A stretch of DNA of 64,000 bases from Bradyrhizobium sp. ORS 285 (GTDB lineage: Bacteria > Pseudomonadota > Alphaproteobacteria > Rhizobiales > Xanthobacteraceae): assembly GCF_900176205.1 (NCBI RefSeq), contig NZ_LT859959.1, positions 1,054,001-1,118,000 on the forward strand. The letters are read 5' to 3'. The notes under the pieces are model-generated. The model did no database searches and was not told the origin of the DNA. It saw nothing but the letters and a program-made list of their open reading frames with translations. Numbering within the stretch: the stretch's first letter is position 1; each line of letters begins with the position of its first letter. Position numbers and translations under genes: made by a program. This document shows positions 1 through 8,950 of this stretch, piece by piece.

Positions 1-330
1 GAGCGGCTCGGCGTCGATCAGCGCGGCGCAGAGCTTGCGGGCGACGGCGACCGCGACGTCGACGGCTTCGGTCTCCATCCGTTGCTCGATGCCGGCGTAA
101 CGCGCGGCGATGCCTTGGAGATGGATGTTGATCTGCTCCAGCGCGGCAGCGACGCGACGGTCGGCCTCGACCTTGGCTTCGCGCTGCGCCGCTTCGTAGC
201 CGTTGCGGTAAGCGGCGGCTTCGGCGGCTGCGACCTTCTGCGCGATCTCTGCGGCCGAGGCGCCGCGTTCCCGCGTCTTCTCCGGCGCGGCAAAGTCGGT
301 ATCGAACAGGAACTTCGCAGGCTGAGCCAT
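1..330 (-). CDS. fliH: Flagellar export-apparatus regulator FliH, N-terminal part (cut by window edge)
   Basis: Reading leftward from the ATG at 330-328, about 110 residues are visible before the window ends, so the C-terminus is missing. The protein begins [13 protein letters not shown] and continues as an alanine/glutamate-rich helical stretch, as expected for FliH, the stator-like partner that binds the FliI ATPase and couples it to the flagellar export gate. The start codon overlaps the fliG stop by one base (TGATG), so translation is probably coupled. It follows fliF and fliG in one minus-strand unit, which is the main support for the name because FliH sequences diverge strongly. Amphipathic helices of this kind are not specific, so the call depends on context. 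Confidence 0.75.
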   Translation of the reverse strand, partial: MAQPAKFLFDTDFAAPEKTRERGASAAEIAQKVAAAEAAAYRNGYEAAQREAKVEADRRVAAALEQINIHLQGIAARYAGIEQRMETEAVDVAVAVARKLCAALIDAEPL

Positions 331-1424
331 CAATACACCAGTTCGTCGTCGGCGCGGTTCTTGCTGAGCATGATCTCGCCCTTGGCGGCGAGGTCCTTGG
401 CGAGATTGACGAGCAGGGCCTGCGCCTCGTCGACGTCGCGCAGGCGCACCGGTCCCATCGCGGCCATGTCGTCCTGCAGCATCTTGGCGGCGCGGGACGA
501 CATGTTGCCGAAGAAGAAGTTGCGCACCTCCTCGTTGGCGCTCTTGAGCGCCACGCCGAGCTTGTCCTTGTCGACGTTGCGCAGCAGCGTCTGGGCGGAG
601 GCGGAGTCGAGCTTGATCAGGTCGTCGAAGGTGAACATCAGCGCCTTGATGCGCTCGGCCGACTCCCGGTTTTCTTCTTCGAGAGAGGTGATGAAGCGGG
701 TCTCGGTCTGGCGGTCGAAATTGTTGAAGATCTCGGCCATGACCTCGTGGGCGTCGCGGCGGCGGGTCTGCGACAGGTTCGACATGAACTCGACGCGCAA
801 GGTCTGCTCGACCCGCTCGATGACTTCCTTCTGGACGGCTTCCATGCGCAGCATCCGGCCGATGACGTCGAGCGCCATGTCCTCGGGCAGGATCGCCAGC
901 ACGCGGGCGGCGTGCTCCGGCTTCAGCTTGGACAGCACCACCGCGATGGTCTGCGGATATTCGTTCTTCAAGTAATTGGCGAGAACCTCTTCCTGAACGT
1001 TGGAGAGCTTCTCCCACATGTTGCGTCCGGCGGGGCCGCGGATCTCGTCCATGATGCCGGAGACGCGCTCCGACGGCAGGTACTGCTGCAGCAGCCGCTC
1101 GGTGGCGTCGAAATTGCCCATCAGCGCGCCCGACGCCGACATCCGCGAGACGAATTCGAGCATCAGGTCCTCGACGACGTCGGCTTCGACCGTTCCGAGC
1201 GTGGACATCGCCAGCGACAATTCACGCACCTCGTCGTCGTCGAGCTGCTGCCAGATCTTGCCGCCATACTGCTCGCCGAGCGCCAGCATCATCACGGCGG
1301 CGCGCTTGGGGCCGCTCAGCGGCTCGGTCTTCTCACGCTGCGCCTGACGGCTCGCCAGCGTCGCGATGACGGTGGAGATGTCGGCGGTGTTGGCGTTGGC
1401 GTTCTGGGTCTGCGGAAGCGACAT
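330..1424 (-). CDS. fliG: Flagellar motor switch protein FliG
   Basis: The 364-residue product matches the length of the rotor protein FliG, which sits on the cytoplasmic face of the MS ring and takes torque from MotA. After a variable N-terminus it shows the FliG N domain ([17 protein letters not shown] near residue 38), the middle armadillo region containing [19 protein letters not shown] and VLAILPEDM, and a C-terminal domain with [22 protein letters not shown], where the charged torque helix lies. It follows fliF by 45 bases and overlaps the start of fliH by one base, so fliF-fliG-fliH is an operon read from right to left. Nothing is unusual apart from the polar extension before residue 35. 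Confidence 0.96.
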   Translation of the reverse strand: MSLPQTQNANANTADISTVIATLASRQAQREKTEPLSGPKRAAVMMLALGEQYGGKIWQQLDDDEVRELSLAMSTLGTVEADVVEDLMLEFVSRMSASGALMGNFDATERLLQQYLPSERVSGIMDEIRGPAGRNMWEKLSNVQEEVLANYLKNEYPQTIAVVLSKLKPEHAARVLAILPEDMALDVIGRMLRMEAVQKEVIERVEQTLRVEFMSNLSQTRRRDAHEVMAEIFNNFDRQTETRFITSLEEENRESAERIKALMFTFDDLIKLDSASAQTLLRNVDKDKLGVALKSANEEVRNFFFGNMSSRAAKMLQDDMAAMGPVRLRDVDEAQALLVNLAKDLAAKGEIMLSKNRADDELVY

Positions 1425-1469
1425 GGCGGTCTACGTTCGATTCGGTTGCGACGGTTCAGATGGAGCGGA

Positions 1470-3068
1470 TCATTGCTGCGCCGGCTCGGCGAGCCACTGG
1501 CGGATGATGGAGGCGGCTTCGCCCGGGTTGCGGTCCGCCAACTCACCGACCCTGTGGACCGATTGGGCGTGGACCTGGCCCTGAACCTGGGCGACGTCGA
1601 TCATGGTGGCGGTCTGCTGGGCGTGGGCGACCTGCGCCTGGGTCTCGTCGGTGATCGCCGGCACGCCGGTCAGGGCTGCGATTTCCTCGGTGGCGATGAT
1701 CTTCTTCACCAGCGGCCGCACCACCATGAACACCACCACGATCCCGAGCAGCATCATCACCGCGAGCTCGATGACGTACATCACGTCATCCTTGGTGAAG
1801 TGGAGCATGCCGAGGAAGCCGGTGGGCTCGTTGATCTGCGGCACGGTGGGAGCGTCGGCGAATTTCAGGTTGACGACCTCGACCTGGTCGCCGCGCTTCT
1901 GGTCGAAGCCGATCGCGGAGCGGACCAGGGCCGCGATGCGGTCGAGCTCTTCCTTGCTGCGCTCCTTGTAGACCAGATCACCCTTCTCGTTCTTGGAGTA
2001 GGCGCCGTCGACCAGCACCGCGACCGAGATGCGGTTGACCCGTCCTGCCTCGGTGACTTCGGTCTTGGTGGTCCGGGAGATCTCGTAATTGTTGGTCTCT
2101 TCGGTCTTCTTGCTCTGGTCCTTGGGCTGCTGCGGCGGCTGGTTCTGCTGATTGCCGGGCAGCTCGTTGTTGACCGTGACCTGACCATTGCTCTCCGACG
2201 TCGCCGACTGCTCTTCGCGGGTTTGGCTCGACCGGAGCACGCGGCCTTCCGGGTCGTAGCGGTCGGAGGTCTGGGTGATGCGGTTGAAGTCGAAATCGGC
2301 CGAGAGCTGCACCCGGGCCCGGCCCGATCCGACCACCGAGGACACGATGTCCTCGACCTGCTTGCGCATTCGTTTTTCGAAGGCGTTGCGGCGCTCGTCC
2401 CCGACCTGCTGGTCGATGTCGGTCTGGGTGCCGTCGGCGAGCAGCTGTCCGGCCTCGTCGACGATCGACACCCGCTGCGGCTTCAGGCCGTTGACGGCTG
2501 ACGCAACGAGGTGGCGGATGGCGCGGATCTGGTTGGCCTCGAGGGCGCCGCGCACGCGCACGACGATCGAGGCCGACGGCTCCGGTGTCTCGCGCGAGAA
2601 CAGCGGCCGCTCCGGTAGGACGAGATGGACGCGCGCGGCCTGGACGCGGTCGATGGCGCGGATGGTGCGGGCGAGCTCGCCCTCCAGCGCGCGCAGATGA
2701 TTGATGTTCTGGACGAAGCTCGTGGTGCCCAGCGCGTCCGACTTGTCGAAGATCTCGTAGCCGACGCCGCCGCCTTTCGGCAGGCCGCCCTCGGCGAGCT
2801 TCATGCGCAGCCGGGTCACCTTGTCCTTCGGGACCAGGATGACGCTGCCTTCGTTGCGGATCTCGAACGCAATGCCCTGGCGCTCCAGATCCTTGATGAT
2901 GCTGGAGGAGTCATCCATGCTCAGGTCGGTGAACAGGGTGGTCATCTGCGGCGCCGTCACCCGCATGATGACGAAGCCGAAGAAGCCGACCAATGCAGCC
3001 GTCACCGCCACCATGGCGGTGAGCCGCGCGGCGCCCAAACCCTTCAGGAAGTCCAAGAGACCTTGCAA
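1470..3068 (-). CDS. fliF: Flagellar MS-ring protein FliF
   Basis: A 532-residue protein with the FliF plan: a first membrane segment near residues 16-36, a periplasmic YscJ/FliF ring-building domain (LFTDLSMDDSSSIIKDLERQ, then VHLVLPERPLFSRE near residue 145), a polar Gln/Pro-rich linker near 300-320, and a second membrane segment near 430-455 (MYVIELAVMMLLGIVVVFMV) followed by the cytoplasmic FliG-binding tail. It forms the inner-membrane ring on which the export gate and switch assemble. It is the first gene of the fliF-fliG-fliH unit. The 330-base region upstream carries a TTAA-rich palindrome, and the sciP terminator isolates it from sciP. Confidence 0.96.
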   Translation of the reverse strand: MQGLLDFLKGLGAARLTAMVAVTAALVGFFGFVIMRVTAPQMTTLFTDLSMDDSSSIIKDLERQGIAFEIRNEGSVILVPKDKVTRLRMKLAEGGLPKGGGVGYEIFDKSDALGTTSFVQNINHLRALEGELARTIRAIDRVQAARVHLVLPERPLFSRETPEPSASIVVRVRGALEANQIRAIRHLVASAVNGLKPQRVSIVDEAGQLLADGTQTDIDQQVGDERRNAFEKRMRKQVEDIVSSVVGSGRARVQLSADFDFNRITQTSDRYDPEGRVLRSSQTREEQSATSESNGQVTVNNELPGNQQNQPPQQPKDQSKKTEETNNYEISRTTKTEVTEAGRVNRISVAVLVDGAYSKNEKGDLVYKERSKEELDRIAALVRSAIGFDQKRGDQVEVVNLKFADAPTVPQINEPTGFLGMLHFTKDDVMYVIELAVMMLLGIVVVFMVVRPLVKKIIATEEIAALTGVPAITDETQAQVAHAQQTATMIDVAQVQGQVHAQSVHRVGELADRNPGEAASIIRQWLAEPAQQ

Positions 3069-3303
3069 GCAACTGCCCCATAGTTCGGCATTCGACGGGT
3101 GGCTGCTGAAGGGAGTGATTTGAGCTTCGCGGGCCTTTACGGCCGGTTGCAGAGATCGCGAAATTCAATCCTTAAACCTTCACCGACACCCGCATTCCAG
3201 GTGGCGATCCGATGCCAGCCTCTGCGCCCGTCGTCAGGGACACGTCGCGGAGGTTGAATCGAACCACTGGGCAATTATTGCCTATGGGAAGGTTTCGATA
3301 TGG

Positions 3304-3317
3304 TTAACGATCGTTAA
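3304..3317. promoter_or_regulatory. Perfect palindrome TTAACGATCGTTAA upstream of fliF
   Basis: A 14-base perfect palindrome lies about 235 bases upstream of the fliF start. It contains two TTAA half-sites spaced by six bases rather than the seven of the CtrA consensus. It could bind a dimeric regulator of the fliF operon, possibly CtrA-like, but the spacing argues against a canonical CtrA box. Seen directly; the function is inference. Confidence 0.4.
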
Positions 3318-3345
3318 AGGGTCCTAACAAAGTGGCGACATGCAA

Positions 3346-3376
3346 AAAATCGGCTTGGCAGGGCCAAGCCGATTTT
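3346..3376 (-). terminator. Intrinsic terminator after sciP
   Basis: Perfect 14-base inverted repeat (AAAATCGGCTTGGC at 3346-3359, its complement at 3363-3376) with a 3-base loop. On the minus strand the stem is followed by a run of six T, so it should terminate sciP transcription 30 bases after the stop codon. The A/T tracts on both sides make it potentially bidirectional. It separates sciP from the fliF operon. Confidence 0.88.
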
Positions 3377-3405
3377 CGAAGAAAGCCTGTCGCGTCGTTA
3401 ACGCT

Positions 3406-3681
3406 TTATTGGCGATATTGCTGAATTCGGGTGGTGCGCAGTCCGGCGAGACCATGCTGGTCGATCGAGAACTGCCACGACAGGAATTCGTCGACGGTCA
3501 GGGTGTAGCGGCTGCACGCCTCTTCGAGGGACAATAATCCGCCGCGAACGGCGGCAACGACTTCAGCCTTGCGGCGTATGACCCACCTCTTGGTGCCTGG
3601 CGCAGGCAAATCCGCGATGGTGAGCGGGCTGCCGTCAGGCCCGATGACGTATTTCACCCTCGGGCGATGGGGTTCTGTCAT
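3406..3681 (-). CDS. sciP: CtrA-inhibiting cell-cycle regulator SciP (DUF1153 family)
   Basis: The 91-residue product begins MTEPHRPRVKYVIGPDG and contains KRWVIRRKAEVVAAVRGG followed by LLSLEEACSRYTLTVDEFLSW, a helix-turn-helix. This is the almost invariant signature of SciP, the small Caulobacter protein that binds DNA and CtrA and blocks CtrA-activated transcription of flagellar and other genes in G1 swarmer cells. Length agrees with the family. It sits alone between flgD and fliF with its own terminator. The roughly 270-base upstream region contains one exact CtrA box and one near-match, consistent with the known feedback in which CtrA turns on sciP. Function is assigned by family recognition. 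Confidence 0.95.
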   Translation of the reverse strand: MTEPHRPRVKYVIGPDGSPLTIADLPAPGTKRWVIRRKAEVVAAVRGGLLSLEEACSRYTLTVDEFLSWQFSIDQHGLAGLRTTRIQQYRQ

Positions 3682-3692
3682 GGCGTACTCAC

Positions 3693-3851
3693 AAACTCTT
3701 AACCACTGAACTCACGGTAAGACCCTACGCCGCCTCGCTTAAAATTTGCCTAAGCAAAGGGCTGGAATCCGGCGCTTGGAGCCAACGCCGCCGCTCCCGG
3801 CGGCTGAAAGCCCCGAGAGCGAGATCGTGGTAAATGATGGGTTAAGAGTTT
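3693..3851. repeat. 12-base inverted repeat pair in the sciP upstream region
   Basis: AAACTCTTAACC at 3693-3704 and its exact reverse complement GGTTAAGAGTTT at 3840-3851 are separated by 135 bases and bracket most of the sciP upstream region. Each copy contains a TTAA(C) half-site of CtrA type. The pair could serve as distant operators, perhaps with looping, but no function is shown by sequence alone. Confidence 0.5.
3739..3753 (-). promoter_or_regulatory. Near-consensus CtrA site upstream of sciP
   Basis: On the plus strand this reads TTAA-N7-CTAA, one base away from the CtrA consensus TTAA-N7-TTAA. It lies 58 bases upstream of the sciP start codon, a position suitable for CtrA activation. 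Inference from the known CtrA-SciP circuit. Confidence 0.5.
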
Positions 3852-3945
3852 CCAGCGGTTACGCCGGTGTCTCGCCATCCCGGCGGAGCTTGATGCTCAA
3901 GCTCAGCTGGAAGCGTATCCGTCGTCTTAAGATCGGGGCAGGGCG

Positions 3946-3960
3946 TTAAGGCCTAGTTAA
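3946..3960. promoter_or_regulatory. Exact CtrA box TTAA-N7-TTAA at the flgD stop codon
   Basis: The exact consensus TTAAGGCCTAGTTAA overlaps the flgD stop codon (3953-3955), about 265 bases upstream of sciP and pointing toward it. One exact 8-of-8 match can occur by chance, but its position between flgD and the CtrA-linked gene sciP makes a real site plausible. Confidence 0.45.
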
Positions 3961-4648
3961 CGATCCGCTGGATCTGGTTGACCGTGTAGGTCTGGCCGCC
4001 GATCGACAGCATCGGCGGCTGCTGGGTCAGGTCGACCGATGACACGGTGCCCTGGACCTGCGTCGAGACCGCTACCGGATTGCCTGAGCTGTCCTTGGCG
4101 GTGATCTGGAGCTTATATTGGCCATCCGGCCATTGCGTGCCGTCGCTGCCCTGGCCGTTCCAGACATAGGGCTGGTTGTCGCCGGCCGTGCCGTTATAGG
4201 TGCCGCTGAAGACGGTCTGGCCGACGCTGTTGGTGATCGTCGCCGTCATCGTGCAATCCTTGGGAATGCTGACGTTCCAGTTCGCCTTGCCGCTGGCGAG
4301 CGCCGTGGTCGAGCCGTTGACGACAGCGGTCTTGCCGACGAAGGCGAGCGCCTGCGTCGCCTGCGTCGTCTGCTGCATGGTGAGCAGCGAGGCCAGCTGG
4401 TCGTTGGTCTTGAGCTGCTGCTCGACACCTGCGAACTGCACCAGCTGCTGGGTGAACTGGTTGGTATCCAGCGGATCGAGCGGGTTCTGGTTCTGCAACT
4501 GTGTCGTCAGCAGCGTCAGGAACGTCTGGAAGTTGCCCGCGATGGTCGATCCCGCGGTCGTGCCCATGCTGCCGCTGGACGTGGTGTTGGTGGTCTTGGT
4601 CGTGCCAGAGACCGCCGGGGGTGCCGTGATTGCGTCGCCGATTGCCAT
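3953..4648 (-). CDS. flgD: Flagellar hook capping/assembly protein FlgD
   Basis: A 231-residue protein with the FlgD N-terminal signature FQTFLTLLTTQLQNQNPLDP near residues 40-60 and QFAGVEQQLKTNDQL shortly after, then the Ig-like and Tudor-like C-terminal part containing YVWNGQGSDGTQWPDG near residue 165. FlgD caps the growing hook and is itself exported through the flagellar type III apparatus. A strong ribosome-binding site, AGGAGG five bases before the ATG, fixes the start. It lies 12 bases after fliK, so fliK and flgD form one unit, and the pair co-functions in hook length control. Confidence 0.95.
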   Translation of the reverse strand: MAIGDAITAPPAVSGTTKTTNTTSSGSMGTTAGSTIAGNFQTFLTLLTTQLQNQNPLDPLDTNQFTQQLVQFAGVEQQLKTNDQLASLLTMQQTTQATQALAFVGKTAVVNGSTTALASGKANWNVSIPKDCTMTATITNSVGQTVFSGTYNGTAGDNQPYVWNGQGSDGTQWPDGQYKLQITAKDSSGNPVAVSTQVQGTVSSVDLTQQPPMLSIGGQTYTVNQIQRIVN

Positions 4649-4660
4649 GGAAGCCTCCTG

Positions 4661-6241
4661 TTAAACCCTGATATCGACGCCGCCCTGCGCGCCGAACATC
4701 CGTCCATAGGATCGTCCGGCGAGCTGGACCGGGACGTTTTCGTCCTCGGCCACGATCAGGCGTTGAGAGTTGCCATTCTGTTGGTAGTCGCCGCCGTTCT
4801 GGCTGGACGAGTTCTGGTCGCGGAGCGAGAATTGCAGCCCGCTATTGTTGCTCTTGAGACCGGCGTCCTGCAGCGCCTGCTGCAGTTGCGGCGCAGTCTG
4901 CTGCAGCATTGCCAGCGTCTCCGGCTTCTCCACACGCAGATGCGAGGTCACCTGACCATTGCGGTCGACATCGATGCGGACGTCGATGCGGCCGAGCTCG
5001 GCCGGGTCCAGCCTGATCTCGAAGCGGCTCTTGCCGTTGAGGGCTGAGGCCGCGATCTCCACGGCAAGCCCGTGCAGCGGCACGCTGGCGGTCGTCGCAG
5101 CGGTCGCGGTGAGGTTGGCCGAGGTGATCTGGCTGGTCGAGGCGGTTGGAGTCGACAGCTGCGGCTGCAGCGCGGCTGCGGCCTGCGCGGAGGGATCGGA
5201 GACCGGCACGTTGGTCTGGGCGTTGGCTTGCGGCGCGCCGCGCTCATGGGGTGACGGGGCAGGGGCGGTGTTGCCCTTGGCCTCGAGCTCGCCGCTCTCC
5301 GGCTTGGCGGAGACGGCAGGCTGTTGCGCAAGGCCGGCGGCTTGCGTCTGCGGATGAGCTCCTTGCGTCGGGGCATTGCCCTGATCGGCGGTTTTGCCGA
5401 CCTCACCAGTGGCAAGCCCGGTCTTCGTCTGAGTCGTGGCCTTGCCCGTCGGCTTGGTGCCGCCCGGCGTGGTGGACTCGAGCGCGGCCGTGAAAGTCTG
5501 ATCGGATGTCGCCGTGGGGTCGGTCGCGGCCGTCGTCGCGGCGTCTGCGCCGGTCGTGGGGCTGGTTTCGCCCGTCGTCTTGGTGGCACCGGCTGTCTTG
5601 GCCGCCGCGGCCATCAGGCCGGCATTGGCATCAACCGAACCGATCTGACCGGCGGTCCCAACCGCTCCAGCCGGAGTCGGCGTAGGGGACGCCCCGCCGC
5701 CGTCAGCCGCCACGGGACCGGTGGCAGGGTTGGCGAGCGCGGCTTCGGATGGAATGGCGACGGCCACCGGGGCCGGCACGGTGGCCTGATCTGTGGTGAC
5801 GGCTTGCGCAGCCGCCGTCGCGTCGGCCCCGGGCTTATCGCCGTCCTTCTTGTCGGTGGCCTTTCCGTCGGTGCCGTCCGTCGTGTCGGTGGTGCTCTTG
5901 GCCGACTTGTCGGCGGTGGTGTCAGAGGTCGCGTCCGATCCGGCCTTGTCGGTGCGTGATGGGCCGTCGTCGGCATTGTCCGAAGAACTGGCAGCAGACT
6001 TTGCCTGGCTGGAGCGATCCGCATCGCTGCTGCGACCGATGTCGCGGCTCGGCGCGGCGTTGCCTGCGCGAGGCGCCGGGGTGGACGAAGGCAGGGACGA
6101 TGGCGACGGCTCCGGCGGCGTCGCGGCGTCGACCAGCGCCGAGAAGCTGTCGGACACCTGCGAGGCATCCTGACGGGGCTGTTTCGGCGCCGTGGACTTG
6201 AGAGCCGGGCTGGCCTGGATGTCTGACGTGACGCTGAACAC
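4661..6241 (-). CDS. fliK: Flagellar hook-length control protein FliK
   Basis: A 526-residue protein with a GTG start preceded by GAGAGG. Residues 1 to about 380 are low-complexity Thr/Ala/Pro/Ser/Asp, the extended molecular-ruler part. The conserved C-terminal Flg_hook domain begins near residue 390 (VPLHGLAVEIAASALNGK, FEIRLDPAELGRIDVRIDVD) and runs through VEKPETLAMLQQTAPQLQQA. FliK senses hook length and switches export specificity through FlhB. It directly precedes flgD. The N-terminus is too simple in composition to compare by eye; the assignment rests on the C-terminal domain and context. Confidence 0.93.
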   Translation of the reverse strand: MFSVTSDIQASPALKSTAPKQPRQDASQVSDSFSALVDAATPPEPSPSSLPSSTPAPRAGNAAPSRDIGRSSDADRSSQAKSAASSSDNADDGPSRTDKAGSDATSDTTADKSAKSTTDTTDGTDGKATDKKDGDKPGADATAAAQAVTTDQATVPAPVAVAIPSEAALANPATGPVAADGGGASPTPTPAGAVGTAGQIGSVDANAGLMAAAAKTAGATKTTGETSPTTGADAATTAATDPTATSDQTFTAALESTTPGGTKPTGKATTQTKTGLATGEVGKTADQGNAPTQGAHPQTQAAGLAQQPAVSAKPESGELEAKGNTAPAPSPHERGAPQANAQTNVPVSDPSAQAAAALQPQLSTPTASTSQITSANLTATAATTASVPLHGLAVEIAASALNGKSRFEIRLDPAELGRIDVRIDVDRNGQVTSHLRVEKPETLAMLQQTAPQLQQALQDAGLKSNNSGLQFSLRDQNSSSQNGGDYQQNGNSQRLIVAEDENVPVQLAGRSYGRMFGAQGGVDIRV

Positions 6242-6599
6242 CTTGGAACCTCTCGCGATGAAACTCGACGTGCCAATTCAGCAAGGAGCGGGCCAAGGCG
6301 CCGCGCGTAAAAATGATAATATATTTCAGTTGTTTAAAGGAGCGACCGAGATGCAGCGCCGGCGCAAGCCCCCCGCCATTTCTGCCCGGCCGGCAAGATT
6401 TGCCGCCGGACCCTGCGGCCGGCGCGATTGCTTCGCAGGAAGTGCACCTATATTAAAGACCAATGCTTCTCGTGTTGTTGCCGACCGGGAGACCGCGTCC
6501 GGACATCGCTGGGAGCAAGCCATCCGCAAAGACGGCACATGCGCGGCGTTCCCGTGCCGGGAACCCGTAGCCTGATGCCGCGATCGCAGTGACCTGACC
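6242..6599. other. Divergent intergenic region between fliK and mnmA
   Basis: About 360 bases with no convincing gene. It must hold the promoters of the leftward fliK-flgD unit and of rightward mnmA. An AT-rich patch at about 6307-6340 is the likeliest fliK promoter area. No recognisable regulator site was found. Confidence 0.5.
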
Positions 6600-7793
6600 A
6601 TGCTCAACAGTCTCGATCTCGAAGGCCGTCCAGAGGACACCAGGGTCGTCGTCGCCATGTCCGGCGGCGTGGACTCGTCGGTCACGGCTGCGCTGTTGAA
6701 GTCGCAAGGTTACGACGTCGTCGGCATCACCCTGCAGCTCTACGATCATGGCGCCGCGACGCATCGCAAGGGCGCCTGCTGCGCCGGCCAGGACATTCAC
6801 GACGCCCGCAATGTGGCCGAGCGGCTCGGCATCCCGCATTATGTGCTGGACTACGAGGATCGCTTCCGCGAGTCGGTGATCGACAATTTCGCCGCGAGCT
6901 ACGCCTCGGGCGAGACCCCGGTGCCGTGCATCGAGTGCAATCGCGCCATCAAGTTCGGCGATCTCCTGAAGACCGCGCGCGAACTCGGCGCTCAGGTGCT
7001 GGCGACAGGACATTATGTGGCCTCGCGCCGGCTGCCGGACGGGTCGCGCGCGCTCACCTGCGCGGCGGACGCCGATCGCGACCAGAGCTACTTCCTGTTC
7101 GCGACCACGCGCGAGCAGCTCGATTATCTGCGCTTCCCGCTCGGCGACATGACCAAGCCGGAGGTGCGCGAGCTGGCGCGGCGCTTCGGGCTGGAGGTCG
7201 CCGACAAGCACGACAGCCAGGACATCTGCTTCGTGCCGACCGGCCGCTACACCGACATCATCGGCAAGCTGCGTCCGAACGCCATGGAGCCCGGCGAGAT
7301 CGTCGATCTCAATGGCCGTGTGCTCGGCACGCATCAGGGTATCGCCAACTACACGATCGGCCAGCGCAAGGGCCTCGGCATCGCCGCCGGCGCGCCGCTC
7401 TACGTGGTGAAGCTGGACGTCGCGACCCGTCGCATCGTTGTCGGCCCGCGCGAGGCGCTGCGCACGCATCGCATCACGCTGCGCGAGGTCAACTGGATCG
7501 GCGACGGCGGGCTGGATGCAGCCGTGCGCGACGGCCTCGAGCTGTTCGTGCGCGTGCGCTCGACCCGGGCGCCGCAGCCGGCCTGGCTGCGTGGCGCCGA
7601 CGGCAACTATGAGGTCGAGCTCGTTGGCGGCGAGGAGGGCGTCTCGCCCGGACAGGCCTGCGTGTTCTATGATGCCGCCTCGGGCCGCGCCCGCGTGCTC
7701 GGCGGCGGGTTCATCCAGAGCGCCGTTGCGGAGAGCAGCGGCCTCAGCGGCCATACCAGGCCGCAGCGCGTGGCCGAGTCGGTCCGCGGCTGA
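6600..7793 (+). CDS. mnmA: tRNA-specific 2-thiouridylase MnmA
   Basis: A 397-residue enzyme that makes 2-thiouridine at wobble position 34 of tRNAs for Lys, Glu and Gln, using persulfide sulfur and ATP. The PP-loop SGGVDSSV is at residues 20-27, the nucleophilic cysteine is in PCIECN (about Cys113), and the persulfide-carrying cysteine is in [13 protein letters not shown] (about Cys210). [12 protein letters not shown] near residue 252 and the C-terminal beta-barrel PGQACVFYD near 355 are typical. Both catalytic cysteines are present, so it should be active. It is followed by the methyltransferase gene after 27 bases, with no obvious functional link. Confidence 0.96.
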   Translation: MLNSLDLEGRPEDTRVVVAMSGGVDSSVTAALLKSQGYDVVGITLQLYDHGAATHRKGACCAGQDIHDARNVAERLGIPHYVLDYEDRFRESVIDNFAASYASGETPVPCIECNRAIKFGDLLKTARELGAQVLATGHYVASRRLPDGSRALTCAADADRDQSYFLFATTREQLDYLRFPLGDMTKPEVRELARRFGLEVADKHDSQDICFVPTGRYTDIIGKLRPNAMEPGEIVDLNGRVLGTHQGIANYTIGQRKGLGIAAGAPLYVVKLDVATRRIVVGPREALRTHRITLREVNWIGDGGLDAAVRDGLELFVRVRSTRAPQPAWLRGADGNYEVELVGGEEGVSPGQACVFYDAASGRARVLGGGFIQSAVAESSGLSGHTRPQRVAESVRG

Positions 7794-7820
7794 TCAGCAT
7801 TCATCATTCAGGGCAGAGGC

Positions 7821-8456
7821 ATGGGGGACATCGACCGCGCGGGGGTCGAAAAGGCCTACGAGCGCTGGGCGCCGATCTATGATCTGGTGTTCGGCAAGGT
7901 CTTCGATCAGGGGCGCCAATCGACCATCGCTGAAGCCGATCGCATCGGCGGCCGCATTCTCGACGTCGGCGTCGGCACCGGCCTGTCGCTGTCGGACTAT
8001 GCGCGCACGACGAAGATCTGCGGCGTCGACATCTCCGAGCCGATGCTGCGGCGGGCGCAGGCGCGCGTCCGCGAGCTGAAGCTGTTCAACGTCGAGACGC
8101 TCGCGGTAATGGACGCGAAGCACCTCGCCTTTCCCAATGATTTCTTCGACGCCGTGGTCGCGCAATACGTCATTACCGCGGTGCCGGATCCCGAAGCCAC
8201 GCTCGATGATTTCGTCCGTGTGCTGAAACCGGGTGGCGAGCTGATCCTGGTGAACCATATCGGCGCGGAAAGCGGACCGCGTCGTCTCTTCGAGCTCGCC
8301 TTTGCGCCGATCGCGCGCCGGCTCGGCTGGCGGCCGGAGTTCCCCTGGGCGCGGCTGGTGAACTGGGCCGCCAAGCATGGCGGCGTCACGCTCGCCGAAC
8401 GCCGGCCGATGCCGCCGCTCGGACACTTCTCGCTGATCCGCTATCGCAAGGGCTGA
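7821..8456 (+). CDS. UbiE-like SAM methyltransferase, probably phospholipid N-methyltransferase (PmtA-like)
   Basis: A 211-residue class I methyltransferase. The N-terminal AYERWAPIYDLVFGKVF motif, the SAM-binding glycine loop ILDVGVGTGLSL near residues 45-56, the acidic GVDISEPM after strand 2, and LKPGGELILVNHI near residue 140 are all present. The RWAPIYDLVFG opening followed by ESGPRRLFELAF resembles Rhodobacter-type phosphatidylethanolamine N-methyltransferases, which convert PE toward phosphatidylcholine, a major lipid in Bradyrhizobium. UbiE/COQ5-type quinone methyltransferases share the same core and cannot be excluded by eye. It lies 27 bases after mnmA on the same strand. Confidence 0.72.
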   Translation: MGDIDRAGVEKAYERWAPIYDLVFGKVFDQGRQSTIAEADRIGGRILDVGVGTGLSLSDYARTTKICGVDISEPMLRRAQARVRELKLFNVETLAVMDAKHLAFPNDFFDAVVAQYVITAVPDPEATLDDFVRVLKPGGELILVNHIGAESGPRRLFELAFAPIARRLGWRPEFPWARLVNWAAKHGGVTLAERRPMPPLGHFSLIRYRKG

Positions 8457-8534
8457 TCGTCGCCAGCCCCTGGCGCGGTTCGCCGCAGGGGCGTCGGGCC
8501 GGGAACGCGAAGGCGGGGTTCGCGTTGCTCCGCC

Positions 8535-8885
8535 ATGAGCATCAGACAAGCCTTGTTCCTCTCTTTCGTGCTGGCATCGGCCACCACTCTGGCTCATGCC
8601 CAGGCGCCCCCGACACCGGCCACGCCGCCGCAGGTGACTGCGCCGGCGCCGAACGCGAATGCGGCCTGCGCGCCGAATGCGCGGGCGACGCCGACGCCGG
8701 ATGGCATCACGACCGGCCGCGCCGGCGAACCGCTCGGTGAAAAGCTCGCCAAGACCAACGGCGTGCTGTGCCCGCCGAGCGGCGTGGATCCCGAGATGCA
8801 CGCGCCGACCCCCGAGGGCGGAACGACTCCGGTCATCCCACCGCCGGGCAGCCCCGGTGGCAATCCAAACGTGCAGCCGAAGTAA
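8535..8885 (+). CDS. Small secreted proline-rich protein of unknown function
   Basis: A 116-residue product with a clear Sec signal peptide (SIRQALFLSFVLASATTLAHA, cleavage near residue 22) followed by a Pro/Ala/Thr-rich segment. A short conserved-looking core near residues 55-85 includes TGRAGEPLGEKLAKTNGVLC, and two cysteines (ACAPN and VLCPP) could form a disulfide. The end is Pro/Gly-rich. I do not recognise a domain. It probably resides in the periplasm. Its start 78 bases after the methyltransferase leaves operon membership uncertain. Confidence 0.7.
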   Translation: MSIRQALFLSFVLASATTLAHAQAPPTPATPPQVTAPAPNANAACAPNARATPTPDGITTGRAGEPLGEKLAKTNGVLCPPSGVDPEMHAPTPEGGTTPVIPPPGSPGGNPNVQPK

Positions 8886-8950
8886 GGTCGAAGGAACCGG
8901 GCGCGCCGCGCAGACGATCCGCTCTGCAGCGCGCTCGCGCACCGTCTAAA

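Noticed and set aside
747..2501. Long open frame on the plus strand across fliG/fliF
   Set aside because: His/Arg/Leu-rich product of no known type, antisense to two certain flagellar genes; a by-product of high GC third codon positions.
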